From Candidatus Proelusimicrobium bovinum (lineage in GTDB: Bacteria > Elusimicrobiota > Elusimicrobia > Elusimicrobiales > Elusimicrobiaceae), in contig CADAXZ010000002.1 in NCBI GenBank assembly GCA_902791965.1, forward strand, positions 1-64,000: a stretch of 64,000 nucleotides of DNA, read 5' to 3'. Made by a program: the position numbers and the translations under genes. Below are positions 18,233 to 27,631 of the stretch, piece by piece. The notes below the pieces were generated by a model. That model did no database searches, was not told the origin of the DNA, and worked only from the letters and a program-made list of their open reading frames with translations. How positions within the stretch are numbered: the first letter of the stretch is position 1; each line of letters opens with the position of its first letter.

Positions 18233-18318
18233 TTACCCCCTTTTTACCGGTATTTTTTTAAAATTAAAAAATAAATGCAATAATTTCTTTATCTGCTGCG
18301 TTTTATTGTTGAGGGCCT

Positions 18319-18858
18319 ATGATACAAGAAGATATTATCATTGCTAATGTAAAAAAAGGCAACACCGAGGACTTCGGTCTGATAGTAGAAGAATATAAAG
18401 ATTCTTTATATTCCTATATTTTTTACAGTGTTAAAGACGAAGGCGCAGCGGGTGATATTTTCCAAGACAGTATGTTAAAAGCCCTCAAAGAAATTAAAAA
18501 TTATCAGGATAAGGGAAAATTTAAAGCGTGGCTCTTTACCATAGCAAGGAATAAAATTACGGATTATTTCCGCAGATATTCCAAAACGCTAAGCCTTGAT
18601 GATGAAACAACTGCCGAGCCTGCCGACCCCAATGATAATACGGAAACAAAAGCCTTAAGCAATATATCTCTTAAAGAAATATCTTCTTTGATAGATAAAT
18701 TACCGCAGGAACAAAAAGAAGTAGTTCTTTTAAGACAATATTTGAGTTTTAAGGAAATAGCGCAAGCGCTTTCCTGCCCTTTGGGAACAGTACTTGCAAG
18801 AATGAACAGGGCAATAAAGAAATTACAGGATTATATGGGGGAAGAATATGCCGCATAG
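18319..18858 (+). CDS. ECF-type RNA polymerase sigma factor
   Basis: A 179-residue extracytoplasmic-function sigma factor: region 2 (DSLYSYIFYSVKDEGAAGDIFQ split over the -10-recognition helices, with FKAWLFTIARNKITDYFRR) and region 4 (LPQEQKEVVLLRQYLSFKEIA, then GTVLARMNRAIKKLQ, a helix-turn-helix for -35 binding). Region 3 is absent, as expected. The gene overlaps the anti-sigma gene by 11 bases, a normal arrangement for paired regulation. The upstream DNA is the dispersed repeat, whose terminal -10 box may drive it. Confidence 0.93.
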   Translation: MIQEDIIIANVKKGNTEDFGLIVEEYKDSLYSYIFYSVKDEGAAGDIFQDSMLKALKEIKNYQDKGKFKAWLFTIARNKITDYFRRYSKTLSLDDETTAEPADPNDNTETKALSNISLKEISSLIDKLPQEQKEVVLLRQYLSFKEIAQALSCPLGTVLARMNRAIKKLQDYMGEEYAA

Positions 18859-19291
18859 CAAAGAAGAACAATGGCAGAACGATGCTTTACTTTACGCTTA
18901 CGGAGAACTTCCGCAAGAGCGCCAAGAGCAATTTCTCGCCCATTTAAAAGAATGTAAACAATGCCAAAATATAATCCATACTTCTGCCCTGTTAAACGCG
19001 GCTCTGCCGCAAGTAAAAGCCCCGCAAGGTTTAGATATACCTTTGGCGCAAACACAACAAGTTAAAGCACCTTTTTTTAAAGGGCTTTTAAGCGGGTTTA
19101 ATTTAAGGCTTTTAGTTCCGGCAGGTGCTATGGCTTTAATGCTTGTTATGGCTTTAGGCTTTTACAAAACGGCAAATATCTATTTGCCAAAACAAACGGC
19201 GCAGCAGGATTATATAGATAATCTTTATGCCGGCGTTTACAATCTTGAAGATGAAATAGAAGATATTATTGATTATATTGATAATATCTGA
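18848..19291 (+). CDS. Membrane anti-sigma factor with zinc-binding N-terminus
   Basis: A 147-residue protein with the anti-sigma zinc motif HxxxCxxC (His32, Cys36, Cys39 in AHLKECKQC), which binds the partner sigma factor in the cytoplasm. One membrane helix follows (about residues 87-107), and an acidic periplasmic tail of about 35 residues (EDEIEDIIDYIDNI) ends the protein. The short tail suggests that signal sensing depends on a partner, likely the next gene. A GGGGGAAG site precedes the ATG inside the sigma gene. Confidence 0.88.
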   Translation: MPHSKEEQWQNDALLYAYGELPQERQEQFLAHLKECKQCQNIIHTSALLNAALPQVKAPQGLDIPLAQTQQVKAPFFKGLLSGFNLRLLVPAGAMALMLVMALGFYKTANIYLPKQTAQQDYIDNLYAGVYNLEDEIEDIIDYIDNI

Positions 19292-19306
19292 AATAAGGAG
19301 AAAACT

Positions 19307-19867
19307 ATGTTTAAGAAAACTCTTATAACCGCAATGGTTTGCGTATTCGGCGCAGGCATACTTTTTGCCCAGCCTAATGAAAAAATGCAGGAAGCCAAAA
19401 AGAACTTCCAAGAAATGAATACCCTTGTAGAAAACTACAAGAAAGAAAAAAATAAAAAGAAAAAGGCCGCCATTGAAGAACAAATCAAACAAAAAGTGGC
19501 CGCCAACTATGATAAACATCTTGAATTTATGGAAAAAATGGTAGCCGATTCCGAAAAAAGACTTGCTGAAGCAAAAGAAAAACTCGCACAGGCACAAACA
19601 CCGCAAGCCAAGGAAAAACACATAACCGAAATTACCGCAAAAATAATTTCCGGAGAAAAACCTACCCTGTTTGCTCCGCCTAATAAAGATGATAATTTCG
19701 GCAAACATCATAAACACCACAAGAAAGGTTTCGGACACGAAGGTTGCGGATGCAATAAAGGCTTTAAAGGGCCTATGCACGATATGGACTTTGACGGCCC
19801 GAAAGATATGCCGCCTTTCCCGCCTGAGCAAAATGAGCAGCCTGCCGAGCAAGCACCGCAAAAATAA
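19307..19867 (+). CDS. Periplasmic coiled-coil protein with His/Cys-rich tail, possible metal sensor
   Basis: A 186-residue exported protein. A signal peptide (cleavage near residue 21, FAQ) is followed by a charged, lysine-rich helical region (about 25-115) with heptad-like spacing. Then come a metal-binding-looking cluster at residues 134-150 (GKHHKHHKKGFGHEGCGC) and a Pro/Gln/Glu-rich tail. I do not recognise a named family, though the helical plus His-rich layout recalls periplasmic metal-stress proteins such as CnrX/Spy relatives. It follows the sigma/anti-sigma pair with a GGAG site and shares their transcript, so it may modulate the anti-sigma factor in response to metal. That role is inferred only. 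Confidence 0.6.
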   Translation: MFKKTLITAMVCVFGAGILFAQPNEKMQEAKKNFQEMNTLVENYKKEKNKKKKAAIEEQIKQKVAANYDKHLEFMEKMVADSEKRLAEAKEKLAQAQTPQAKEKHITEITAKIISGEKPTLFAPPNKDDNFGKHHKHHKKGFGHEGCGCNKGFKGPMHDMDFDGPKDMPPFPPEQNEQPAEQAPQK

Positions 19868-19886
19868 ACTAAAAGCAATTATTTTA

Positions 19887-19916
19887 AAGGCAGCCTTTAC
19901 GGGCTGCCTTTTTTAT
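19887..19916 (+). terminator. Rho-independent terminator of the ECF sigma operon
   Basis: A nine-bp hairpin (AAGGCAGCC/GGCTGCCTT, loop TTTACG) is followed by a T run. Confidence 0.92.
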
Positions 19917-19952
19917 TATATAAATATCATATAGTCCTATTGCGGATAATGA

Positions 19953-19958
19953 TATAAT
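19953..19958 (+). promoter_or_regulatory. -10 box next to the bamA start codon
   Basis: A perfect TATAAT ends six bases before the bamA ATG at 19965, and no ribosome binding site is present. The -35 region has no good match. A transcript from here would begin at or near the ATG (leaderless). Confidence 0.5.
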
Positions 19959-19964
19959 ATTTAT

Positions 19965-22424
19965 ATGTTTAAACATTTAAAGATTTTCCACTTTTTTATC
20001 TTTACGGCCCTATCGCCGCTTTGTTGTTTTGCGCAAGGGCTTTCCCTTGACGGTACAATCCAAAAAAGCCAAATCAATTTTACAAGGGACAACTATGTCA
20101 GCCCAGAAGAATATGAACAAAGTTTGGGCAATGCTTCCGATACACAAAACACAACGCAAGAGCAAACTACCGACCCAAACGGCCCTTGGATGATTTGTAA
20201 AATAGAAGCCGAAGGCTTGGTAAATATCCGCAAAAAAACAATAACAAAAAATATATCCGCAAAGGAAGGCCGCCTTTACGAAAAGAGCCAAATACAGGAA
20301 GATGTATCTTCCCTTATGGCTTTAGGCTCTTTTGACAATATGGAAATCTCCATAGAAAAATCTTCCGGCGAAAAGAAATTTAAAGAAGATAAAAAATTTT
20401 ATCCCTGCCATACCCTTACCGTATATGTAAAAGAAAAGCCTATTTTAGAAAAAATAACTTATACAGGCAGGAAGGCGCTTTCCAAAACCGCAATACAAAA
20501 TGCTATGGCTTTAAAAATTAAAGACCCTTTCAGCCAAGCGAAATTGGCTTCCGATATGGATAAAATCCAAGCCGCCTATGCCGCAAAAGGTTATATAAAT
20601 GCCAAAGCCGATTTTACTTTTACCGAAGATGAAGATAAAAATATTGTAATTGTAAATATCAACTTAAATGAAGGCTCAAGAACAAGAGTAAAAGAAGTTT
20701 TAGTGGAAGGTTTAAGCAAAATACCTGTAAAAAAGTTTATTAAGCAACTTTCCAACAGGCCAAAGAAAATTTATAAAGTGCAAAATGTCCCGCAAGACCA
20801 CTACAAAGCCACAACTTATTGCCGTAATTTAGGCTATTTTGATTTTAAAATAGATGACTATTCCACCGATTTTAACGAAGATAAAAGCCAAGTATCTTTA
20901 AACTATAAAGTTACGGAAGGACACGATGTCGTGTTCGGCGACACCACCTTTCAGGGCAATAATGTTTTAACCGATAAAGAACTTGATAAAATCATTTTCT
21001 ATAAAAAAGGTAAACGCTTTAACCAGCAAAAATTTGATATTACCGTACGCGATATTCAGGAAGCCTATGCCGATAAAGGTTATTTGCGCGCAGATGTAAA
21101 CCCGCAAAAAATACTTGTGGATAATGACGAAGTTTTAAATATAAATTTTGATATTTCGGAAAATAACCGTGTCTATATAGACCACATTGATATTACCGGC
21201 AACGAACACACAAAAACTTATGTATTTGCACGCGAACTTACCATAAAAGAAGGCCAAATATTTAATTACGCACAAGTAAAAAGAAGCCAAGCCAAACTGA
21301 TGAACTTAGGCTTTTTAAATGATGCCCAAATTGATATAAGCCCTACAAATGATATAAGCAAAGTAGATGTTTCCTACAATGTGGTGGAAGGCCGACCGGG
21401 TATGTTTACGGCCGGTATTGCTATGTCCTCTTTAGACGGGCTTTACGGAGATGTTTCCTTAAACCATCTTAACTTATTCGGGCGGGCGCAAAGGCTTTCT
21501 TTAAGGGCTTTGTTCGGCAGCAGGATTTTGGATTATACCGTTAGTTGGTCAACGCCCTGGATAGCCGGCAAACCTATATCCTTCGGCGTAGATGCTTTTA
21601 ATACAAGGCGCTACCGCTCTTACAGGACGACAACTTCCGCCTATACGGAAAAACGCCAAGGCGGCAGGCTGCATTTAGGACCAAGGTTTAACGACGATAT
21701 GTATATCCTTAACTTCTCCTACACCTTTGAAAATGTCCATATTTACGATATTGACCAAAGATACCAAAATGAAATTGAAGAAGGCAGGACAAATGTATCA
21801 ACTTTAGGAACGAGTTTCGCAATAGATACAAGGGATAATGTTTGGGATGCGACAAGCGGATCGAGGAACTCCGTCGCGTTTGACCTTTCCGGCGGGCCGA
21901 TGTTCGGCGATTTGGATATTTACCGCATAACTTTAAAATCAGCCTTTAACTACACCTTGGTAAATATCGGCAAGGATTACCCCATTGTTTTGATGATAGG
22001 CAACCGCGGCGGTATGGTAAAGCCATACGGCAGGACTGACCAAGTACCCGCTTATGAAAGAGTATTTTTAGGCGGCGCTGATACCGTAAGGGGTTATGAT
22101 ACCACAGGGCAAATAGGGCCGGAAACAGGCGGAGAACTTTACTATATAGGCAATGTGGAACTTAAATTCCCGCTTGCCAGAGAAGGCCGCAGGACTATTG
22201 CACAATTTGCAACTTTTTTTGATATAGGCAACTCCTGGATGACTTTTGACGAAGTAAGATTTAAAACGGGTACTGCCGTTGACGAGTTTAAAATGGGTGT
22301 AGGTATGGGTTTAAGATTAGTAACTCCCTCTCTGCCTATCAGGATAGATTGGGGCTACGGCCTTAACCACCAGCCCGGGGAAAGACGCGGATATATTTAC
22401 TTCTCTATGGCTAATTTATTTTAG
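19965..22424 (+). CDS. bamA: Outer-membrane protein assembly factor BamA
   Basis: An 819-residue Omp85 protein that folds beta-barrel proteins into the outer membrane. A signal peptide (ending near CFAQG) is followed by serial POTRA domains (approximately residues 70-440; typical strand-helix elements such as ILEKITYTGRKALSKTAIQ and RVYIDHIDITGNEHTKTYV). The C-terminal 16-strand barrel includes the conserved VRGY element (GGADTVRGYD). The protein ends in a phenylalanine (SMANLF), as outer-membrane barrels do. It heads the operon bamA-ompH-lpxD-lpxC-fabZ-lpxA-lpxI, a classic diderm arrangement. Confidence 0.96.
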   Translation: MFKHLKIFHFFIFTALSPLCCFAQGLSLDGTIQKSQINFTRDNYVSPEEYEQSLGNASDTQNTTQEQTTDPNGPWMICKIEAEGLVNIRKKTITKNISAKEGRLYEKSQIQEDVSSLMALGSFDNMEISIEKSSGEKKFKEDKKFYPCHTLTVYVKEKPILEKITYTGRKALSKTAIQNAMALKIKDPFSQAKLASDMDKIQAAYAAKGYINAKADFTFTEDEDKNIVIVNINLNEGSRTRVKEVLVEGLSKIPVKKFIKQLSNRPKKIYKVQNVPQDHYKATTYCRNLGYFDFKIDDYSTDFNEDKSQVSLNYKVTEGHDVVFGDTTFQGNNVLTDKELDKIIFYKKGKRFNQQKFDITVRDIQEAYADKGYLRADVNPQKILVDNDEVLNINFDISENNRVYIDHIDITGNEHTKTYVFARELTIKEGQIFNYAQVKRSQAKLMNLGFLNDAQIDISPTNDISKVDVSYNVVEGRPGMFTAGIAMSSLDGLYGDVSLNHLNLFGRAQRLSLRALFGSRILDYTVSWSTPWIAGKPISFGVDAFNTRRYRSYRTTTSAYTEKRQGGRLHLGPRFNDDMYILNFSYTFENVHIYDIDQRYQNEIEEGRTNVSTLGTSFAIDTRDNVWDATSGSRNSVAFDLSGGPMFGDLDIYRITLKSAFNYTLVNIGKDYPIVLMIGNRGGMVKPYGRTDQVPAYERVFLGGADTVRGYDTTGQIGPETGGELYYIGNVELKFPLAREGRRTIAQFATFFDIGNSWMTFDEVRFKTGTAVDEFKMGVGMGLRLVTPSLPIRIDWGYGLNHQPGERRGYIYFSMANLF

Positions 22425-22461
22425 TTGCAAAAGAGAATTAAACTGCTTTACCGGCAATAAA

Positions 22462-23586
22462 ATGATGAATAATAAACTGTTTACTTTTTTTTGCTTAATA
22501 TTTTCAGCCGTTTTAGCGGCAGAGTTTTGTTATGCCCAAAATCAGGTATCACAACAAACAGAGCAGGCCTTGCAATCTTTACCCGGCTTTGACAGAACTT
22601 TGGAAAAATATGATACCACCGCCATAGTACAAATACCCGATATGTCCCCCAGCCAAGACAAATCCGCGGGTAATTTTACATCCATTACAAGCGGTGCGCA
22701 AGGCACTTCCGGCGGGCAGCAAAGCACTACCACGCTTGCACCCGTACAAAACCCGCAGACAGCCGCACTTGATACACCCGTAAAAAACGCTTTATCCGAA
22801 CCGATAGCGCAGGAAGAACTCCAACAGGCAAACCAACAGACCGCCAAAGAAAATAAAAAAGCGGCAAAAAAGAAAAAAGAGGGCTTCGGCCTGAAACTTG
22901 ACGGACAGGCAAAAGACGAAGATGACGGTTTTGAAATCCCCGCAGGCACTTTAGCCGTATATATTGATATTGAAGAAGCATTCAACAATAACCCTTGGAC
23001 CATAAAAGCCCGTAAAAACATAAAAGTAGATTTGGAAGCCACCCAAATAGAATATGCAAAAATGCAAAGCCAACTGCAGGAACTTAAAAAGAAACTTGTT
23101 TATCTGGGCGACGAACTGACTTATTATTCCCCCTATTATACCGGTGAGCAGTATGTTTCCGCAATGGGAGATAAGCAATACCCCGTTTTACAAATTGACC
23201 AAGCCGAAAAACTCTCAAAAGATTTTTTGTTTGCACCTTCCGCCGCCCAGACAGACAGCCCGATAAATATCCCTTTAAAAATTGAGCAGTTAAAATCAGC
23301 AATAAGGGATACAAAAAAAGACATTATACAAAAGGAAGCCTTCCTTGTAGATTACAGGGAACTTTCCAAGGAAGAAATACTCTCGCGGCAGGATTATATA
23401 GTCCAGCAGATTTTAAAGCAGATTTACAGCGGCATTAAGGAATTTGCCTCTGTACGCAATATCGGCCTTGTGGTTGATAAGAAAGATTTAATCTTCGGCA
23501 AGCCGCTTAATGTTACGCCGGAGTTTGTTAAATGGATGAAGTCTTACAACAAAAAATATATTAAAGAAAACGGAGATTTATTATGA
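22462..23586 (+). CDS. OmpH/Skp-like periplasmic chaperone, unusually long
   Basis: A 374-residue exported protein placed where skp/ompH usually sits between bamA and lpxD. After the signal peptide comes an approximately 100-residue Gln/Thr/Ser-rich linker and a lysine-rich stretch (AAKKKKEGFG). The C-terminal half is OmpH-like: a beta strand entry (LAVYIDIEEAFN), long helices (DLEATQIEYAKMQSQLQELKKK) and the closing FASVRNIGLVVDKKDL element. Skp is normally about 160 residues, so this is more than twice as long. It probably shields unfolded outer-membrane proteins in the periplasm. It overlaps lpxD by four bases. Confidence 0.75.
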   Translation: MMNNKLFTFFCLIFSAVLAAEFCYAQNQVSQQTEQALQSLPGFDRTLEKYDTTAIVQIPDMSPSQDKSAGNFTSITSGAQGTSGGQQSTTTLAPVQNPQTAALDTPVKNALSEPIAQEELQQANQQTAKENKKAAKKKKEGFGLKLDGQAKDEDDGFEIPAGTLAVYIDIEEAFNNNPWTIKARKNIKVDLEATQIEYAKMQSQLQELKKKLVYLGDELTYYSPYYTGEQYVSAMGDKQYPVLQIDQAEKLSKDFLFAPSAAQTDSPINIPLKIEQLKSAIRDTKKDIIQKEAFLVDYRELSKEEILSRQDYIVQQILKQIYSGIKEFASVRNIGLVVDKKDLIFGKPLNVTPEFVKWMKSYNKKYIKENGDLL

Positions 23587-24605
23587 ACCTTACCCTAAAA
23601 CAAATAGCCGAAATGAGCCAAAGCGAAATAAAGGGCAACCCTGATTTTATCCCTACGGGAATTTGCGGTTTGGATAATATTAAGGACGGCGCTTTATCTT
23701 ACAGCAATAACATAGATAAACCCGAAAACTTTAAAGATTTAAAATTGGGCGCAATCATTTTACCGCTTGCCGCAAAGGAAAAGCAAATCCCCTTTGAAGG
23801 CAATATAATTTATGCAAAAAATCCGGAGTATGCTTTTACTTTGGTAATGAGGGAAATTTCCCCATTAAACAAAGATATTAAGCCCGGTATACACGAAAGG
23901 GCCGTAGTTTCCCCCAAGGCAAAAATCGGTAAAGATGTTTTTATCGGCGCAAATACCGTAGTTGAAGACGGCGCGGAAATAGGCGATAATACAATAATTT
24001 ACCCTAATGTTTATATCGGCAAAAATGTAAAGATAGGTATGTTCTGTTTGATTTACCCCAATGTAGTGATAAGGGAAGAATGCATCTTAAAGAACAAAGT
24101 TATTTTACAGCCTGGCTGCGTGATAGGGGCAGACGGCTTCGGATATGTCTTTAACGGCAAGCACGAAAAAATCCCCCAAATGGGTAATGTAATTTTGGAA
24201 GATGATGTGGAAATAGGCGCAAACAGCACCATAGACAGGGCAAAACTCAACCACACAATTATCGGCGCAAATACCAAAATTGATAATCTTGTCCAAGTAG
24301 GCCACAATGTTAAGACGGGGATGAGTTGTATTATGGTTTCACAGGTAGGCGTAGCAGGCTCTACCGAACTTGGCAACGGAGTAATCTTAGCAGGACAGGC
24401 AGGTATTTCCGGCCACCTTAAAATCGGCGACGGCGCAGTAGTAGGCCCGCAGACAGGCATAATAAGTAATGTCAAAGCGGGGGATAAAGTTATGGGCTCG
24501 CCAGCTATGAGTTATGGCGATTTTATGCGCCTTAATGTAATCTTTAAGAAACTGCCCGCACTTTATAAAGAAATTACGGACCTTAAAAAGAAATTCCATT
24601 TTTAG
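23583..24605 (+). CDS. lpxD: UDP-3-O-acylglucosamine N-acyltransferase LpxD
   Basis: A 340-residue lipid A enzyme adding the second acyl chain to UDP-3-O-acylglucosamine. The N-terminal uridine-binding domain (about 1-100) precedes a left-handed beta-helix of hexapeptide repeats (KIGKDVFIGANTVVEDGAEI and onward). The catalytic histidine region is visible in NHTIIGANTKIDNLVQVGHN, and a C-terminal helix closes the trimer. The length is normal. Its start overlaps the end of ompH and it lies one step before lpxC in the operon. Confidence 0.96.
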   Translation: MNLTLKQIAEMSQSEIKGNPDFIPTGICGLDNIKDGALSYSNNIDKPENFKDLKLGAIILPLAAKEKQIPFEGNIIYAKNPEYAFTLVMREISPLNKDIKPGIHERAVVSPKAKIGKDVFIGANTVVEDGAEIGDNTIIYPNVYIGKNVKIGMFCLIYPNVVIREECILKNKVILQPGCVIGADGFGYVFNGKHEKIPQMGNVILEDDVEIGANSTIDRAKLNHTIIGANTKIDNLVQVGHNVKTGMSCIMVSQVGVAGSTELGNGVILAGQAGISGHLKIGDGAVVGPQTGIISNVKAGDKVMGSPAMSYGDFMRLNVIFKKLPALYKEITDLKKKFHF

Positions 24606-24614
24606 GATAATAAA

Positions 24615-25442
24615 ATGAACAGGAAAACAATCTCTAAAGAAATAACCTTAAAGGGCATAGGCCTGCACACGGGCGAGCCTTGCTCTATGACTTTTAAACC
24701 CGCACAAGACGGCTTTATCAGTTTTATAAGAACGGATGTGCAAAACTGCGCACCTATTAAAGCCTTGGCGGAAAATGTATGCTCAACAATGCGCGGCACT
24801 AACCTTACCAACGGTAAAGAACAAGTACACACCGTAGAGCATGTTTTAAGCGCGGCGCACGGGCTTGGTATAACGGATTTAATTGTGGAAATGGACGGCC
24901 CCGAGCCGCCGATTATGGACGGCTCTTCTTTGCCGTATGCAAAGGCTATGGAGCAGGGCGGCTTAAAGGAAATACCGTCAGCGGTGCAAGAACTTAAAAT
25001 AAATAAAGAGATTACCTTTAAGGAAAAGAATATAGCGTACAGCGCAAAACCGGCGGAAAAATTAACATTTTCCTTTGTGTTTTTGCGCGAACATCCGCTT
25101 ATCGGCAGGCAGGAATATACCTTTGAATATTCCGCCGAAGGCTACCTTAAAGAAATTGCCCCCGCAAGGACTTTCGGCTTTGAGGAAGAAATTGCCTTTT
25201 TAAGGGCCAACGGCCTTGCCAAAGGCGGCAGGATAGATAACTGTGTTATAATAAAGAAAGACGGCTACTCCGTACCTTTAAGGTTTGATAATGAAATGGT
25301 GCGCCACAAAATCCTTGATTTGATAGGCGACCTTAAACTTACAAACCGTGCCCTTGCGCCAATGCATATAACTTGCAGTTGCGGCGGGCATAAGACCAAT
25401 GTGGAATTTGCTAAACTTTTATTAAAAGAGTGTGAAAAATAA
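24615..25442 (+). CDS. lpxC: UDP-3-O-acyl-N-acetylglucosamine deacetylase LpxC
   Basis: LpxC performs the committed step of lipid A synthesis, a zinc-dependent deacetylation. The 275-residue protein has the zinc motif HTVEHVLSAAHGL and the neighbouring MDGPEPPIMDGSSLPY. It also has the second zinc region HKILDLIGDL (His and Asp) and the catalytic His in CSCGGHKTN; the usual GHxxxH region here reads MHITCSCGGH. It is somewhat shorter than the E. coli enzyme (305). Stop and fabZ start overlap by one base (ATAATGG). Confidence 0.96.
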   Translation: MNRKTISKEITLKGIGLHTGEPCSMTFKPAQDGFISFIRTDVQNCAPIKALAENVCSTMRGTNLTNGKEQVHTVEHVLSAAHGLGITDLIVEMDGPEPPIMDGSSLPYAKAMEQGGLKEIPSAVQELKINKEITFKEKNIAYSAKPAEKLTFSFVFLREHPLIGRQEYTFEYSAEGYLKEIAPARTFGFEEEIAFLRANGLAKGGRIDNCVIIKKDGYSVPLRFDNEMVRHKILDLIGDLKLTNRALAPMHITCSCGGHKTNVEFAKLLLKECEK

Positions 25443-25912
25443 TGGCAGGTAAATTAGAATTTGTTTTAAAGTTGCCAGTTGTAAAAGTAATAGATAAAAA
25501 CGAGGCGGAAAATTATATCCCGCACCGCGAGCCTTTTAAACTCTTTGACGAGGCCCGCGTACACGAAGGCGATAAATATATTTCCGGCAGTAAACTTTTC
25601 AGCGGCAAGGAAGATTTTTTTAAGGGGCATTTCCCTACGCACCCGGTAGTGCCGGGCGTTTTGATTTTGGAAACTATGTCCCAAATAGGCGCAACAGTAA
25701 TAATGCAGCAGGAACGCTTTAAAGGCAAAGTGGGCTTTTTAGTCAGTATAGATTTTGCCAAGTTCCGCGGACAGGTAGAGCCTGGCGACAAGTTGGAAGT
25801 TGCCATAGAGGCTTTAAAAATAGGCAGGATTACTAAACTTTACTGCGAAGCATATACAAAAAAAGGCTTATGTTCTGAGGCCCAATTAAACTTTATTGTA
25901 GGAGATAAATAA
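25442..25912 (+). CDS. fabZ: 3-hydroxyacyl-[ACP] dehydratase FabZ
   Basis: A 156-residue hot-dog-fold dehydratase of fatty-acid elongation, feeding hydroxyacyl chains to lipid A enzymes and membrane lipids. The catalytic motif [19 protein letters not shown] contains the His, and the [12 protein letters not shown] entry and [17 protein letters not shown] strand fit the family. There is an N-terminal extension of about 15 residues. Many diderms encode fabZ between lpxD/lpxC and lpxA, as here. Confidence 0.95.
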   Translation: MAGKLEFVLKLPVVKVIDKNEAENYIPHREPFKLFDEARVHEGDKYISGSKLFSGKEDFFKGHFPTHPVVPGVLILETMSQIGATVIMQQERFKGKVGFLVSIDFAKFRGQVEPGDKLEVAIEALKIGRITKLYCEAYTKKGLCSEAQLNFIVGDK

Positions 25913-25913
25913 A

Positions 25914-26723
25914 ATGCAACCCCAAATACACCCCACGGCGATAGTAGATTCTTCAGCAAAATTAGGCGAAAATGTAGAAATCGGTCCTTACAGCATTATA
26001 GGTAAAAATGTAACCATCGGGGATAATACCAAAGTAGGCCCTTATTGTATGATTGAAAATACCATAATGGGCAAAAATAACGAACTTATAGCAAGTTGCT
26101 TTATTGGCGTAAAACCGCAGGATTTATCATATAACGGCATTGAAAGTATGGTAGTTATCGGCGACGGCAACCAAATCCGCGAATGTGTTACCGTGCACCG
26201 TTCCACCTCTTTGGAGCACCCTACCACAATAGGCAATAACTGCCTTTTAATGGCAAATTCCCATGTTGCACACGATTGCGTTTTGGGCAATAAAATAATT
26301 TTGGTAAATTGCACCGGCATTGCAGGGCATATACATATCGGCGACGGGGCTATCCTTTCCGGCCTTAGCGCAGCACACCAGTTTATAAGGGTAGGCCGCT
26401 TTGCTATGCTTTCTGGTTTGAGCGGGCTTCCGCTTGATTTGCCGCCCTTTTGCAGAGCCGTAGGGCCGAGAGCAAAACTTGTCGGCTTAAACACCGTAGG
26501 CCTGATGAGAAACGGCTTTAGCAGAGAAACTATCCGCGCAATTAAAAATGCATATAAGGAATTGTTCCTTTCCACAAGAACCATGAAGGAAACTATCGCT
26601 ATGCTTAAAGCGCAAAACCCGATACCGGAAGTTATGGAACTTGTGGAATTTTGCGAAACAACCAAACGCGGCATAACACCCGCAAGAATGAAATTCCACC
26701 ACGAAGACGGCGACGATGAATAA
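25914..26723 (+). CDS. lpxA: UDP-N-acetylglucosamine acyltransferase LpxA
   Basis: A 269-residue beta-helix acyltransferase that starts lipid A synthesis. It opens with [20 protein letters not shown] and continues hexapeptide repeats to about residue 185. The catalytic His lies in [12 protein letters not shown], and the C-terminal helical domain ([19 protein letters not shown]) is standard. It overlaps lpxI by eight bases. Confidence 0.97.
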   Translation: MQPQIHPTAIVDSSAKLGENVEIGPYSIIGKNVTIGDNTKVGPYCMIENTIMGKNNELIASCFIGVKPQDLSYNGIESMVVIGDGNQIRECVTVHRSTSLEHPTTIGNNCLLMANSHVAHDCVLGNKIILVNCTGIAGHIHIGDGAILSGLSAAHQFIRVGRFAMLSGLSGLPLDLPPFCRAVGPRAKLVGLNTVGLMRNGFSRETIRAIKNAYKELFLSTRTMKETIAMLKAQNPIPEVMELVEFCETTKRGITPARMKFHHEDGDDE

Positions 26724-27543
26724 AGAAAAATTGGGCATAATAGCGGGGGAAGGTAAATTCCCCATAAACATAGCCAAAGAAGCCTGCCAAAAAGGGGTAG
26801 AAGTTTATGTAATCTGCGCCAAAAATAACGCTTATGAAAAGGACTTTACCCCCTATGCCGCCGCTATCACTACCCTTAAATTAGGGCAGATGAGCAAAGG
26901 CATAAACTTTTTTAAAGAACACGGCGTAAAAAAAGCACTTATGGCCGGCAGAGTGCAGCATATAAGCATATTCAGCATTATGCCCGATTTGAGAACTGCC
27001 AAACTGCTTGCAAAAATTAAAGATATGCGTGCAGATACCATTTTAAGTACCGTAATTACGGAATTTAATAAAGAAGGTATTGAGTTTATTTCTTCGGCTT
27101 CTTACATAGAAAACAGCGTCGCAAAAAAAGGCGTGCTTACCAAACGCAGCCCCACGCAGGAAGAACAGGAAAGTATAGAATTGGGCCATAAAATAGCAAA
27201 GACAATGTCGGGGCTTGATGTAGGGCTTACCTGCGTTGTCTGCGACAGAGCCGTCCTTGCGCTTGAGGCTATGGAAGGTACTGATAACTGCATTTTGCGC
27301 GCAGGGGAAATCCGCTCTTGTGCACCGGTTACCAAAGGGGCAAGCATTGTTGTTGTTAAAGTTGCTCGTCCAAAACAAGATGACCGCTACGATTTGCCAG
27401 TAATCGGCAAAGGCACAATCAAATCAATGATAAAAGCCAAAGCCGCAGTTTTGGCGATAGAAGCGGAAAAGACTATCATTTTGGATATTGAAGAAGTCTG
27501 CGGGCTTGCCGACAAAAACAATATCTGCATAATTGCGGTATAG
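26716..27543 (+). CDS. lpxI: UDP-2,3-diacylglucosamine pyrophosphatase LpxI
   Basis: A 275-residue LpxI (DUF1009) protein, which hydrolyses UDP-2,3-diacylglucosamine to lipid X in organisms lacking LpxH. The N-terminal [19 protein letters not shown] and [24 protein letters not shown] segments and the C-terminal [17 protein letters not shown] with the conserved aspartates match the family. It ends the lipid A operon; LpxB and LpxK are not in the window. Confidence 0.94.
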   Translation: MNKEKLGIIAGEGKFPINIAKEACQKGVEVYVICAKNNAYEKDFTPYAAAITTLKLGQMSKGINFFKEHGVKKALMAGRVQHISIFSIMPDLRTAKLLAKIKDMRADTILSTVITEFNKEGIEFISSASYIENSVAKKGVLTKRSPTQEEQESIELGHKIAKTMSGLDVGLTCVVCDRAVLALEAMEGTDNCILRAGEIRSCAPVTKGASIVVVKVARPKQDDRYDLPVIGKGTIKSMIKAKAAVLAIEAEKTIILDIEEVCGLADKNNICIIAV

Positions 27544-27631
27544 TTTTTATTATTTGCGTTTAATTTCCTGTATTGTCATTAGTGTATATTTTAATCTGTC
27601 TGTTTATTCTGTTATATTTTTAATGACGAAC

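Noticed and set aside
19154-19861. Long minus-strand frame of 235 codons opposite the anti-sigma and His-rich genes.
   Set aside because: The plus strand has binding sites, a signal peptide and a recognised anti-sigma protein. The minus product is a low-complexity Phe/Ile-rich string typical of the antisense of Lys/Glu-rich genes.
26042-26674. Minus-strand frame of 210 codons opposite lpxA.
   Set aside because: LpxA on the plus strand is unmistakable; the antisense product has no family features.
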